Assembly: GCA_001560915.1 (NCBI GenBank)
Contig: CP014214.1
Coordinates: forward strand, 1,054,001-1,118,000
Reading direction: 5' to 3'
Source of the DNA: a methanogenic archaeon ISO4-H5
Lineage (GTDB): Archaea; Thermoplasmatota; Thermoplasmata; Methanomassiliicoccales; Methanomethylophilaceae
Length of the DNA stretch: 64,000 bases
Numbering within the stretch: position 1 is the first letter of the stretch; each line of letters starts with the position of its first letter. Both the position numbers and the translations under genes were made by a program. Below, in pieces: positions 42,774 through 51,695 of this stretch. Below the pieces are notes generated by a model that saw only the letters and a list, made by a program, of their open reading frames with translations, did not search any database and was not told the origin of the DNA.

Positions 42774-44024
42774 TTACTGTGAATGACCGTTTTTGGAAAG
42801 TGTCTTATTCCGCTGTATACGCATGTGTTCCGCCACACCGTGCATACGGTCCACGCGAAGCATCCATTCACGGTTCTTCGCGAAATCGAAACGGTAGCGT
42901 TTATGCATCCTCTCCAGGAAATAGGCGAGTTCCTCCTCGGCGGGAATCTCCTCCTCTTCCGGATCCAAAGTCATCTGACGGACCTTCTTGGCGGCGAAGT
43001 TGAACACCCCCACTCCGATGAGCCTCACAGGCCTCTTACCGAGATTCTCCAGCATCTTCCATGCCTCCTTGGCGATGGTGATGGCGCTGTCGTCGGAAGC
43101 ACCGGTGCGGGTCCTGGTGATGGTCTTCATGTCGGAATAGGTGATCTTCACAGAAATTCCATTTCCGTGCAGCCCGTATCTCGAGGCACGTTCCTCCACA
43201 CTCAATGCTAAAAGAAGAATCACATCGCGGATGAGCACATAATCGGACACATCCTCCTGGAAGGTCAGTTCCCTGCTGACCGATTTGGCATCCTCTGGAC
43301 GATACGGGGTGACCTCGCGGTCGTCGATGCCGTCAGCTAAACCGACCAAGAAGGAACCGTGCTTGCCGAAGGCTCTCACCACATCCTTTGCGTGGTCTCT
43401 GATATCGGAGACAGTGGTTATTCCCAAGTCGTTGAGCCTCTCTGCCGTTCTCGGTCCGACCGAGAACAGCTCCCTGACCTCCCTGCCGGACATCAGTTCG
43501 ACGAACTCCTCGCGGGTACGGATCTCGAAGAAACCGTCGGGCTTCATCTCCTCGCTGGCGATCTTGGCTGCAGACATACAGTAGGCAACTCCGACCGAGC
43601 AGGTGAGTCCCACCTCCTCCCTGGTCCTGCGCTTGATCTCCCTTGCCATCTCGGCAGCCCTGTCAAAATTCCCTGCGGTCGCAGTCACATCAAGAAAAGA
43701 CTCGTCGAATGCTATGGGCTCGGACACGGTGGCATAAGAGTCCCAGATACCGTGAAGCTGTTCCGAAACAGCCTTGTACTTCTCGAAATCCGGGTGGATG
43801 TAAACCCCTTGCGGACAGAGGCGGTATGCCTCCTTGATATTCATACCGGAACGCACCCCGAAGCTCCTCGCTTCGTAGCTGCAAGTGGACACCACGCCCC
43901 TCTGGTCGGGAAGCGCCCCAATGATGACGGGCTTCCCTTTCAGCACAGGATTGTCGCGGATCTCGACTGACGCATAGAAGGCATCCATGTCCACATGGAT
44001 GATGATGCGATCCCTTCCTGTCAT
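42774..44024 (-). CDS. dinB: DNA polymerase IV, Y family
   Basis: Translesion polymerase of 416 residues. Catalytic acids: Asp12 in HVDMDAFYASVE, Asp107-Glu108 in AFDESFLDVT. The thumb HhH region (SVGPRTAERLNDLGI) and little-finger domain follow. I chose ATG 44024, which has GGGGAT upstream; the longer frame to 44204 is not supported. The C-terminus lacks a clear PIP-box beyond basic residues. It acts in damage bypass. Confidence 0.95.
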   Translation of the reverse strand: MTGRDRIIIHVDMDAFYASVEIRDNPVLKGKPVIIGALPDQRGVVSTCSYEARSFGVRSGMNIKEAYRLCPQGVYIHPDFEKYKAVSEQLHGIWDSYATVSEPIAFDESFLDVTATAGNFDRAAEMAREIKRRTREEVGLTCSVGVAYCMSAAKIASEEMKPDGFFEIRTREEFVELMSGREVRELFSVGPRTAERLNDLGITTVSDIRDHAKDVVRAFGKHGSFLVGLADGIDDREVTPYRPEDAKSVSRELTFQEDVSDYVLIRDVILLLALSVEERASRYGLHGNGISVKITYSDMKTITRTRTGASDDSAITIAKEAWKMLENLGKRPVRLIGVGVFNFAAKKVRQMTLDPEEEEIPAEEELAYFLERMHKRYRFDFAKNREWMLRVDRMHGVAEHMRIQRNKTLSKNGHSQ

Positions 44025-44149
44025 GCGTATCCCCCGATGACAGGTATCACGTCTTTTCGTATGAGGAGAATCCCACAGGGTCCGTCGATTCCGCACTTCG
44101 GCATCGTTTCGCATACGCATTTTGTGGGTATATAAACGTTTGAGGGGGG

Positions 44150-44174
44150 TCGCCGAAAGTGAGACTTTCGGCGA
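44150..44174. promoter_or_regulatory. Perfect 25-bp palindrome at the DUF1638 promoter
   Basis: TCGCCGAAAGT (44150-44160) and ACTTTCGGCGA (44164-44174) are perfect 11-bp arms around GAG. A TATATAAA box at 44129-44136 places the transcript start inside or next to it, the position of a repressor operator. It shares TCGCCGAAA with the palindrome at 41765-41779. As RNA it could also form a hairpin in the leader. Confidence 0.65.
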
Positions 44175-44221
44175 TAGTATTATCGACCGAAGACGATTAC
44201 ACACTATCTGGAGAATCAGCT

Positions 44222-45061
44222 ATGGCCAAAGGTGTCCTTGGTATCATCATCTGCCCTATGAACGATGATTATCTCATCCATTCGATCTGCACCGACAAGG
44301 AGGTGGGACGTATCGTTCTGCTCGCCAACCAGTACAGCGACAGAATAAAGACCAAGCTGGAGGCGAAGGGTGCCAAGTTCGATGTGTTCCCCGAGTATTA
44401 TTTCGACATGGGGAACGTGAAATTCGACCGCGATATCCTCAACGTTGTAATCAAGGCCAACGACCTCGCCCTCCACGCGGAACCCAAGGACCTGAAGGAG
44501 CACGTCGAGAAACAGATCACCACCATACAGCCCCTGGTAGATGCCGTCGGACTCTATTACGGACTCTGCGGAAACTTCGGCTGGGACATCACCGAATGGT
44601 GCAAAGAGAAGGGCTTCAAGAACACCGCCGTGTTCAGGGCCCTCGACGGAAGGGTGTGCGACGATTGTGTGGCGATAGCCATCGGCGGCACCGAGAAGTA
44701 CAAGAAACTCGAGAGGGAGTACATGGGCATGTTCTACGTCACTCCCGCCATCTCCGACAACTGGGAGGTCTTCGTCGGTGCGGGCGACCTCGGAAAACAG
44801 CTGAAGTCCATCTCCAAGGAGACCCTCGAGGGCCTCGGTATCCACAGCGAACAGGATTACATGAGATGGCTGTTCGAGCTCGGCCACTACGAGAACATCC
44901 TGATGATCGATTCCGGCCTCGGAAACAAAGAGGTTTTCGAGAACCATGTAGCGGAGATGGGTCGGACCCTCAACCTGAAACCCATCAGGTGTGCAGAGGG
45001 ATGGGCGACCCTGGAGTGCGCCGAATCCCTCTACAACGAATGCAAAGGTTATCTTTCCTGA
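44222..45061 (+). CDS. DUF1638 domain protein
   Basis: A 279-residue cytoplasmic protein of DUF1638, often found near corrinoid methyltransferase genes in methylotrophic methanogens and acetogens. YGLCGNFGWD (near residue 115), then FRALDGRVCDDCVAIAIGG and GLGN later, are the conserved parts. Cys residues in CGNFG and VCDDC may bind a metal. The ATG at 44222 is far downstream of the promoter, leaving a leader of about 60 bases that holds half of the palindrome. Function unknown; the shared promoter motif links it to the MtaA/MtbA-like gene. Confidence 0.8.
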   Translation: MAKGVLGIIICPMNDDYLIHSICTDKEVGRIVLLANQYSDRIKTKLEAKGAKFDVFPEYYFDMGNVKFDRDILNVVIKANDLALHAEPKDLKEHVEKQITTIQPLVDAVGLYYGLCGNFGWDITEWCKEKGFKNTAVFRALDGRVCDDCVAIAIGGTEKYKKLEREYMGMFYVTPAISDNWEVFVGAGDLGKQLKSISKETLEGLGIHSEQDYMRWLFELGHYENILMIDSGLGNKEVFENHVAEMGRTLNLKPIRCAEGWATLECAESLYNECKGYLS

Positions 45062-45064
45062 TGC

Positions 45065-45688
45065 TCAGACTAGGGATTTTCCGAGGGCGAAGGCCTTCTC
45101 GAGTTCCTTGGGGAACACGGTCTCGCGCCTCTTCACCCTCTCTTCCCCGTTGAAGAAGGTCCAGTTGAATTTGCTGTAGTCCTTCACCTGCATGGTCTCT
45201 CCGCTCACCATGACCTGAGTGGGACCGATGAAGTTGTTCAGGGTGTTCCTGTAGCCATCGAGCATCTTCATGTACATGTTCTCGGGTGCGTTGCTGGTCA
45301 TGATGAGCAGGACAGGTATCTTCCTGGTGTTGCAGCAGGGGTTCTCTGCATTGTAGGTGAGATACGGGAACACGAGCCTCTCGTAGAACAGCTTGAACTC
45401 CGCACAGAGGTCACCGAAGTAATTGGGGGCACCCATGATGACCGCATCGGCTTCTTTGATGGCATCGAGAACGGGTTTGAGACCGTCCTTGATGACGCAC
45501 TCGCCCTCGTGAGCCTTCCTCTTGCATCCGAAGCATGATACGCAGCCGGTGAAGTTCTCCAGCTTGTACAGGTCGAAATACTGCACCTCGGCTCCGGCGG
45601 ATTCGGCCCCTTTGGCCGCTTCTGCAATGAGGAGATCGGTATTCCAGCCTTTGCGGGGGCTTCCGTTGACAGCTACGATTTTGGTCAT
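45065..45688 (-). CDS. Flavodoxin-like NAD(P)H-dependent FMN reductase
   Basis: A 207-residue iron-sulfur flavoprotein/FMN reductase-like protein. NGSPRKGWNTD (8-18) is the FMN phosphate loop. CVSCFGCK in residues 49-56 and the later C in GECVIKD are reminiscent of archaeal Isf-type Cys groups. GAPNYFGDLCAEFK is the second flavin motif. ATG 45688 has GGGGAGAT and CAGGT upstream. It converges with DUF1638. Probably moves electrons in redox stress or cofactor reduction; partner unknown. Confidence 0.83.
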   Translation of the reverse strand: MTKIVAVNGSPRKGWNTDLLIAEAAKGAESAGAEVQYFDLYKLENFTGCVSCFGCKRKAHEGECVIKDGLKPVLDAIKEADAVIMGAPNYFGDLCAEFKLFYERLVFPYLTYNAENPCCNTRKIPVLLIMTSNAPENMYMKMLDGYRNTLNNFIGPTQVMVSGETMQVKDYSKFNWTFFNGEERVKRRETVFPKELEKAFALGKSLV

Positions 45689-45734
45689 GTACCTGTATCT
45701 CCCCATGCCAAAATAATACTTTCATCCGACGGCG

Positions 45735-45818
45735 TCAGTTCCCGGAAGGCTCCTCTTCCGTGAGCAGATTCATTCCGATTACTCCCACGATGAGCAGAGC
45801 AAGGAAATAGTGGAACAC
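45735..45818 (-). CDS. Possible 27-residue single-helix membrane peptide
   Basis: Directly downstream of hemD a GTG-initiated frame encodes 27 residues: a hydrophobic helix (FLALLIVGVIG) then an acidic end (LTEEEPSGN). AGGAGG overlaps the GTG, so it cannot serve this start in the usual way, and no ATG follows at the right distance. It could instead be the remains of a longer gene. Listed because the hydrophobic-then-acidic pattern is protein-like. Confidence 0.3.
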   Translation of the reverse strand: MFHYFLALLIVGVIGMNLLTEEEPSGN

Positions 45819-45840
45819 CTCCTATCGATTGAGAAACTGA

Positions 45841-46608
45841 TCACTGACGAATCTGATTCCTGATCTCTTCAAGCATGTCCCTGAAAGTGCTTTTCGAAGG
45901 GACCAGATCGACAGGGCGTCCAAGTCTTGCCAATGCCTCGGCGGTGGGCCTTCCGATGGCAGCTACTTTTACATTCTGGCACATATAACGGAAACCGTCT
46001 TCTCCAAAGCGTTCCGACATGTGGCCGAAGAACACTTCAGATGACATGGGGGAGGTGAATGCGATCCAATCCATGCGCTTCTCCGCAATGGCATCCATCA
46101 TGGCTTCGGTGTCCTTCGTGACACCAGCATCATTGAGATGGTAGACTGCTATATCGACGAGTTCCGCACCGGCTTCCGTGATTCCTTCCGAAAGGATATC
46201 GGTACCGCTGTCGGAGCGGACCATTACAACCCTTTTGCCGCCGATATCCTCCTTGAGAAGATCTACCAGACCGTAAGAAGAATACTCCTTGGGAAGTTCT
46301 GAAACCTCGATCCCCAATTCGGTGAGACGGTCGGCGGTACGGGACCCGATGGCATACACCCGGTGTCCTTCGAAGAGCTCGGGAAGATGCTCTCCGAAGT
46401 ACTTCTGGCACATATCCGCTGCGGTGGTGGAACCGAACACCGCGAGCGAATCCGCAATGAGACTCTCACGGAGCCTGACGAACTCGGACTCGGGTGCCAT
46501 CTCGACTTCCAGGGAAGGTGCGGCGAGTACGGTGAATCCCAAAGATTCCGCCTCCTTCACCGACGCCTCCAATTTGGAAGCGGGCCTGGTGAATCCTAGT
46601 ACGGTCAC
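45841..46608 (-). CDS. hemD: Uroporphyrinogen-III synthase
   Basis: Closes hydroxymethylbilane to uroporphyrinogen III with ring-D inversion. It has 255 residues, two alpha/beta domains; the sequence is poorly conserved as usual, but VYAIGSRTADRL, then WIAFTSPMSSEVFF and VAAIGRPTAEAL are the characteristic pieces. It starts with GTG overlapping the cobA stop (GTGA). Last gene of the tetrapyrrole operon. Confidence 0.9.
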   Translation of the reverse strand: MTVLGFTRPASKLEASVKEAESLGFTVLAAPSLEVEMAPESEFVRLRESLIADSLAVFGSTTAADMCQKYFGEHLPELFEGHRVYAIGSRTADRLTELGIEVSELPKEYSSYGLVDLLKEDIGGKRVVMVRSDSGTDILSEGITEAGAELVDIAVYHLNDAGVTKDTEAMMDAIAEKRMDWIAFTSPMSSEVFFGHMSERFGEDGFRYMCQNVKVAAIGRPTAEALARLGRPVDLVPSKSTFRDMLEEIRNQIRQ

Positions 46609-47348
46609 CTTAGGTCACCGAGCACGTCGTGGAGTTTGGAGACCTCTCCGATGACCATGATTCCGGGAGCCTCCAGTGCCTTATCCCTGATGGTCTCCTC
46701 GAGACGGGAGACGGTGGTGGTCTCCACCCTTTGCTGGGGAGTGGAACCCTTGGAGATGACAGCGGCGGGCATGTCGGGGGACATACCTCCCTCGATGAGT
46801 TCCCTGGAGATTTTGCCGGAGTTGCCGAGACCCATGAGGATCACGAGGGTACCGTGTCCTGCGACCAGAGATTTCCAGTCAATCCTGTCCTCCTTGCGGT
46901 CATCCTTCTCGTGTCCGGTGATGAAGGTCACCAGCGAGGCATAATCCCTGTGGGTGACGGGGATTCCTGCCAGCTCGGGGACGGAGATGGAAGACGATAC
47001 TCCGGGTACGACATGTACCTCGGCACCTGCCTTCCTGAGCTCCTCTGCCTCCACTGCGCCGCGTCCGAAGAGGAAGGGGTCGCCGCCCTTCAGCCTCACA
47101 ACGATCTTTCCTTCCTCGGCCTTCTTGACCAGGAGTGCGTTGGTCTCCCACTGCCTGAGATGGTGGTCTCCTCCGCGCTTTCCGGCATCGATGAGCTCGG
47201 CACCCTCCTTGCACTCCTTCAGGAGCTCGGGGTTCGCCAATGCGTCATACATGACGACATCCGCGCTCCTGAGGAGGTCCATTCCTTTGATGGTCATAAG
47301 ACCCAGATCGCCGGGTCCGGCCCCGACGAGATATACCTTTCCTTTCAT
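46605..47348 (-). CDS. cobA: Uroporphyrinogen-III C-methyltransferase (SUMT)
   Basis: SAM-dependent enzyme of 247 residues making precorrin-2, entry to siroheme, cobamide and F430. The start KVYLVGAGPGD, then RLKGGDPFLFGRG and the VVPGVSSS and GIPVTHR motifs are all present. Start and stop overlap hemC and hemD (ATGA and GTGA), so translation is coupled. There is no fused dehydrogenase; that function is the separate gene at the front of the operon. Confidence 0.94.
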   Translation of the reverse strand: MKGKVYLVGAGPGDLGLMTIKGMDLLRSADVVMYDALANPELLKECKEGAELIDAGKRGGDHHLRQWETNALLVKKAEEGKIVVRLKGGDPFLFGRGAVEAEELRKAGAEVHVVPGVSSSISVPELAGIPVTHRDYASLVTFITGHEKDDRKEDRIDWKSLVAGHGTLVILMGLGNSGKISRELIEGGMSPDMPAAVISKGSTPQQRVETTTVSRLEETIRDKALEAPGIMVIGEVSKLHDVLGDLR

Positions 47349-48226
47349 AGCAGATCATCTCTCTTCCCGACGAGATAGTCGGCGATAACGGCGGCCTCTT
47401 CCTGCGTGTAATCCGCATCCACCTTGGTTTCGACCCTGCGAGGCTCCGGGGTGTACCCGTAACTCACAGCGTTCAGTGACAGTTTGCTTCCCTCCAGGAC
47501 CGCATTTATACCGACGGGTGCGGAGCATCCGGCACCCATCAGCCTCATAAGGTCCCTCTCGAGGGTGACCGCGGCCCTGGTGGGGGCGTGGTCGAGTTTC
47601 TTCAGTATCTCGATGGTATCGGTATCATCAGCCCTGCATTCCACAGCGATGGTGCCCTGGGCGGGAGCGGGGATGAAGACCTTCCTGTCGAGTTTGTACA
47701 TGGGACGGTCGATACCCATCCTGTCGAGACCAGCCTTGGCGAGGAGGATGGCATCGTATTTCCCGGAATCCAGCTTGTCCATCCTGGTGTGGATGTTTCC
47801 CCTCAGGGGCTGGATGTCGAGGTCGGGGCGCAGGTTCTTCAGCTGCATACCCCTCCTGATGGACGAAGTTCCCACCTTCGCGCCCTTGGGGAGTTCCTCC
47901 AGCCTGCAGGGGAGGATGACATCCTCTACAGCATCCCTCTCGAAGATGGCAGGGAGGGTAAGGGCGGGACTCATCTTGGTGGGCACATCTTTCAACGAGT
48001 TTACCGAGGCGTCGATGGCCCCTTTCATGATGGCTTCGTCCAATTCACGGACGAAAGCACCTACATTGGACATCTGGTCGAGGGGCGAGGTGAGGTCGAT
48101 ATCCCCGAGCGCCTTCATACCGATGACCTCGATGCTGACATCAGGATTCAGAACGGCCATCTTCTCCCTGAAGATGTCGGTCTGCCTCATGGCAAGGGCG
48201 CTCTCGCGGGTACCTACCTTCAACAC
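47345..48226 (-). CDS. hemC: Hydroxymethylbilane synthase (porphobilinogen deaminase)
   Basis: Polymerises four porphobilinogens. It has 293 residues with the dipyrromethane cofactor Cys234 in GAGCSAPVG and the SSIRR motif near 121-125. The substrate loop reads SVNSLKDVPT, with Asn where many homologues have His. The start is GTG at 48226, overlapping hemL by seven bases; the stop overlaps the cobA start. Confidence 0.94.
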   Translation of the reverse strand: MLKVGTRESALAMRQTDIFREKMAVLNPDVSIEVIGMKALGDIDLTSPLDQMSNVGAFVRELDEAIMKGAIDASVNSLKDVPTKMSPALTLPAIFERDAVEDVILPCRLEELPKGAKVGTSSIRRGMQLKNLRPDLDIQPLRGNIHTRMDKLDSGKYDAILLAKAGLDRMGIDRPMYKLDRKVFIPAPAQGTIAVECRADDTDTIEILKKLDHAPTRAAVTLERDLMRLMGAGCSAPVGINAVLEGSKLSLNAVSYGYTPEPRRVETKVDADYTQEEAAVIADYLVGKRDDLL

Positions 48227-49485
48227 TTCACGCTCCCGAAGAACTCCTTGAACTTCTCCGCCAGGATCTTTGCGTCCTCATCGCTGTGGGCAAGGGACAT
48301 GAAGTCGACCTCGAAGGCGGAGGGTGGCAGATATACTCCGTTCTTGAGCATGAACCTGAACAGCTTATCGAACATCTGACGGTCGGCCTTCATGGCCTCG
48401 GTGCCGTTGGTGACCTTGTCGACTCCGAAGAACACGGAGAACATGGATGCCACACTGTTGACGCATCCGGTGACCTTGGCATCCTCCATGCTCTCCCTGA
48501 TGGACTTGACGAGGGAGTCGGTCCTCTTCTCGAGCTTTGCGTAATTGTCCCCGGAGCACATCAGATCTATCTGTGCCAGACCTGCGGCTGCCGATACGGG
48601 ATTACCTGCGAAGGTACCTGCTACGTAGACGCCTCCCTGAGGAGCTACGTTCTCCATTATCTCCTTCTTTCCCATGAAGGCACCGGCTGCGAATCCTCCG
48701 CCGATGATCTTTCCCATGGTGGTCATATCGGGGGTGACGCCGTAGCGTTTCTGAGCTCCTCCGGAGGATGCTCTGAAGCCGGTGATGACCTCGTCGAAGA
48801 TGAGTATGGTGTCATGTTCCAGCGTGACCTTTCTGAGGTCCTCGAGGAATCCCTTCTCGGGAGGTACGACTCCCACGTTGCCCATGATAGGCTCCATGAT
48901 TACGCAGGCGATGTCCTGCTTATCCATGATGTCCGAGAAAGACTGAATGTCATTGTACTCGGCGGTGAAGGTGTGCTTCGCCACGTCGGAGAGCACTCCT
49001 TTCGATGAGGGAGTTCCTCCGGCACTGCCGGAACCGGCATTCACAAGTGCCGCGTCGTGGGCTCCGTGGAATCCTCCGCGGATCTTGATGATGTCGTCCC
49101 TACCGGTGACTCCCCTGGCGACGCGAATGGCGTGCATGGTAGCCTCGGTACCCGAGCATCCGAGCCTCACCATTTCCGCAGAGGGGATCTCCTCGTGAAT
49201 CCTCTTGATGAGATTGAGTTCGGGTTCGGAAGGTGCACCGTAGACGGTTCCCTTCCTGATCTGCTGAGCGGCCGCATCCATGACACGGGGGCAGGCATGT
49301 CCGGTGAGGAGAGGCCCGTAGGCCATGCAGAGGTCGATATACTCGTTACCATCGACATCGGTGATCCTGCTGCCGTGTCCCTCGGAGATGAAGAGGGGGT
49401 TGGGGGAGAATGCCCTGACGGGGCTGGAGACTCCTCCGGGAGTGAGTTTCTTGGATTCCTCATAGAACTGTGCGGACCTGTCCAT
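48220..49485 (-). CDS. hemL: Glutamate-1-semialdehyde 2,1-aminomutase
   Basis: PLP enzyme of 421 residues making 5-aminolevulinate from glutamate-1-semialdehyde. PGGVSSPVRAF near the start, VRLGCSGTEATMHAIRVAR, ILIFDEVITGFR and the Lys loop TTMGKIIGGGFAAGAF identify it. It begins four bases after hemB. With hemA it shows that the C5 route is used. Confidence 0.95.
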   Translation of the reverse strand: MDRSAQFYEESKKLTPGGVSSPVRAFSPNPLFISEGHGSRITDVDGNEYIDLCMAYGPLLTGHACPRVMDAAAQQIRKGTVYGAPSEPELNLIKRIHEEIPSAEMVRLGCSGTEATMHAIRVARGVTGRDDIIKIRGGFHGAHDAALVNAGSGSAGGTPSSKGVLSDVAKHTFTAEYNDIQSFSDIMDKQDIACVIMEPIMGNVGVVPPEKGFLEDLRKVTLEHDTILIFDEVITGFRASSGGAQKRYGVTPDMTTMGKIIGGGFAAGAFMGKKEIMENVAPQGGVYVAGTFAGNPVSAAAGLAQIDLMCSGDNYAKLEKRTDSLVKSIRESMEDAKVTGCVNSVASMFSVFFGVDKVTNGTEAMKADRQMFDKLFRFMLKNGVYLPPSAFEVDFMSLAHSDEDAKILAEKFKEFFGSVKC

Positions 49486-49489
49486 GGAA

Positions 49490-50458
49490 TCACAGCATCC
49501 TGGCGGCTTCTTCTGCGAAGTAGGTGATTATCATGTCGGCGCCGGCCCTCTTGATTCCGAGGAGGGATTCCATCATGATCCTCTCTTCGTCGATCCATCC
49601 GTTGGCGGCCGCAGCCTTGATCATGGCATATTCTCCGGAGACCTGGTAGGCAGCGAGAGGCAGGTCGAAACGGTCCCTTGCTTCCCTGATGATGTCGAGG
49701 TAGGGGCCGGCGGGCTTGACCATAATCATGTCTGCGCCCTCCTCGATATCCAATTCGATCTCCCTCATGGCCTCCCTGCGGTTTCCGCACTGCATCTGGT
49801 AGCCTGCACGGTTACCCTTGCCGGGTGCCGAGTTCGCCACGTCCCTGAAGGGTCCGTAGTAGGCACTGTAGAACTTGGCGCTGTATGCCATGATGGGGAC
49901 GTTCTTGTGTCCCGCATCGTCGAGAGCTGCCCTGATGGCGGCAATCTGACCGTCCATCATTCCGCTGGGGGCGATGATGTCCGCTCCGGCATCTGCCTGG
50001 GAGACGGCGGTCTTGGCGTAGAGTTCGATGGTCTCGTCATTGATTACGCATCCGTCATGATCGAGAACACCGCAGTGTCCGTGGTCTGTGTACTCACAGA
50101 GACAGAGGTCGGCGATGACCAGCATGTCGGAGTTCTTCTTCAGTCCCTCGATGGCCTTCTGGACGACTCCGTCCTTGGCGTATGCTCCGGAACCGACCGC
50201 GTCCTTGTGGGCGGGGACACCGAACACCAATACGGAATTCACTCCGCTCTCCTGGATGTCGGATGCGATCTTGTCGTAACCGGACAGGGGGAAGGTCTTG
50301 ACTCCGGGCATGGAATCGGTGGTCTTCACCTTGTCGATATTCTCGTCGAAGAAGATGGGTAGGATGAACTGGTCGGGGTGGAGTCTCGTCTCCGCCACCA
50401 GGTTCCTGATCTTCTCGCTCTGTCTGAGTCTCCTCATGCGTACTTCTGGGTAATACAT
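49490..50458 (-). CDS. hemB: Delta-aminolevulinic acid dehydratase (porphobilinogen synthase)
   Basis: Condenses two 5-aminolevulinates. It has 322 residues, with Schiff-base Lys195 and Lys248 (SAKFYSAYYGPFRD and VKPAGPYLD). The metal loop carries C119, C121 and C129, so this is the zinc type. The ATG is one base after the hemA stop. Confidence 0.95.
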   Translation of the reverse strand: MYYPEVRMRRLRQSEKIRNLVAETRLHPDQFILPIFFDENIDKVKTTDSMPGVKTFPLSGYDKIASDIQESGVNSVLVFGVPAHKDAVGSGAYAKDGVVQKAIEGLKKNSDMLVIADLCLCEYTDHGHCGVLDHDGCVINDETIELYAKTAVSQADAGADIIAPSGMMDGQIAAIRAALDDAGHKNVPIMAYSAKFYSAYYGPFRDVANSAPGKGNRAGYQMQCGNRREAMREIELDIEEGADMIMVKPAGPYLDIIREARDRFDLPLAAYQVSGEYAMIKAAAANGWIDEERIMMESLLGIKRAGADMIITYFAEEAARML

Positions 50459-50459
50459 C

Positions 50460-51695
50460 TCACTCCCTCACTCCGAAAACGTTTGCCACCGTCTCGCAAT
50501 AGGTCAGGTCCCCCTCGCGGGAGGCCTTCCTGAGGTTGCTGTAGACGTCGGCGGTGATCTTGTTTATGATTGCCTTGGAAAGGCTCTCCATCAGTTCCTC
50601 CGGTGTGGCGGAACCGTTGCGGGCAAGCGCGAACTCCAGTTCGTGCTCCCTTATATCGGCCAGTTTGAGGCCGATGAGGCGTATGATCTCGTTGGCCGCC
50701 TCTTCCTTGCGCTCCTTCTCGAGCTTGGCTATCTCCTGTGTTACGATCTTCTCCGCGGAGGATATCTCCTTGGTACGGAGTTCCACATTGTGCTGAGCGA
50801 TGGATTCCAGGGAATCCATGTTCTCGAGGGCCACATTGGGCACCTCGGTGATATCTACGTCGGCATTGTGCGGGATGGAAACGTCAATGACCAGGAGCGT
50901 CCTCTCGGGACGGCGGGACATGGCCTCTGCGATGACCGGCTTGTGGAGCACCGTGTGCGGAGCACCGGTTGCTACTAGCACCACATCGCTCGCTCCGATG
51001 GCGTCCACCAGACGGTCCATGCTCACCGCGGTACCTCCGAGCTCATTTGAAAGTTCCAAAGCGCGGCTGTAGGTACGGTTGGAGACGATGACGGTACCGA
51101 GGTTCTTGCCGATCAGGTTCTTGGCGATGACGGATGCCATGTCTCCGGCACCGAGGATGGTGATTCCCTTGCCTGAGAGGTCACCGATCTTGGATTCGGC
51201 GAGTTCCACGGCGGCGGAACCTACGGATACCGCACCCTTGTTGAGCGCGGTCTCGGTCCTGACCCTCTTGCCGACGATCATCGCCTTGTCGAAGAGTTTG
51301 GAAAGGATGCCGTCCACATGGCCGTCGGCCTTGGCCTTCATGTAGCATTCCCTCACCTGGTGCTGAATCTGGTCCTCCCCCACTATGAGGGAATCCAGAC
51401 CGCAGACCACCCTGAACAGGTGCTTGATACTGTCCTTGTCCTCGAGGATGTATGTGATATCGGAAGAGGGGACCAGCTTCTGGAAGAACTCCCTCAGGGT
51501 GTGCCTCACCTTGTCGTTGTCGTAGCAGGCGACATAGAGCTCAAACCTGTTGCAGGTCCGAACAATCACATGTTCCAGGATGCTGTCCATGGACTCCACC
51601 TGCTTGGGTACGTTCTTCTCCAGGATGGTGACCACATTGTTGAGTCCGGCGGTTCCTCCCGCCGATACATAGGTTACGTGTACGCTGACGATCAC
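50460..51695 (-). CDS. hemA: Glutamyl-tRNA reductase
   Basis: Reduces glutamyl-tRNA(Glu) to glutamate-1-semialdehyde with NADPH, first step of the C5 pathway. It has 411 residues; the catalytic Cys48 lies in IVRTCNRFELY, GEDQIQHQVR follows, and ILGAGDMA starts the NADPH domain. The start is GTG 51695 overlapping the previous stop as GTGA. The extension upstream is out of frame with the sirC-like gene. Confidence 0.94.
   Translation of the reverse strand: MIVSVHVTYVSAGGTAGLNNVVTILEKNVPKQVESMDSILEHVIVRTCNRFELYVACYDNDKVRHTLREFFQKLVPSSDITYILEDKDSIKHLFRVVCGLDSLIVGEDQIQHQVRECYMKAKADGHVDGILSKLFDKAMIVGKRVRTETALNKGAVSVGSAAVELAESKIGDLSGKGITILGAGDMASVIAKNLIGKNLGTVIVSNRTYSRALELSNELGGTAVSMDRLVDAIGASDVVLVATGAPHTVLHKPVIAEAMSRRPERTLLVIDVSIPHNADVDITEVPNVALENMDSLESIAQHNVELRTKEISSAEKIVTQEIAKLEKERKEEAANEIIRLIGLKLADIREHELEFALARNGSATPEELMESLSKAIINKITADVYSNLRKASREGDLTYCETVANVFGVRE

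Noticed and set aside
43359-43970. 203-codon plus-strand frame over dinB
   Set aside because: Antisense shadow of a clear polymerase gene.
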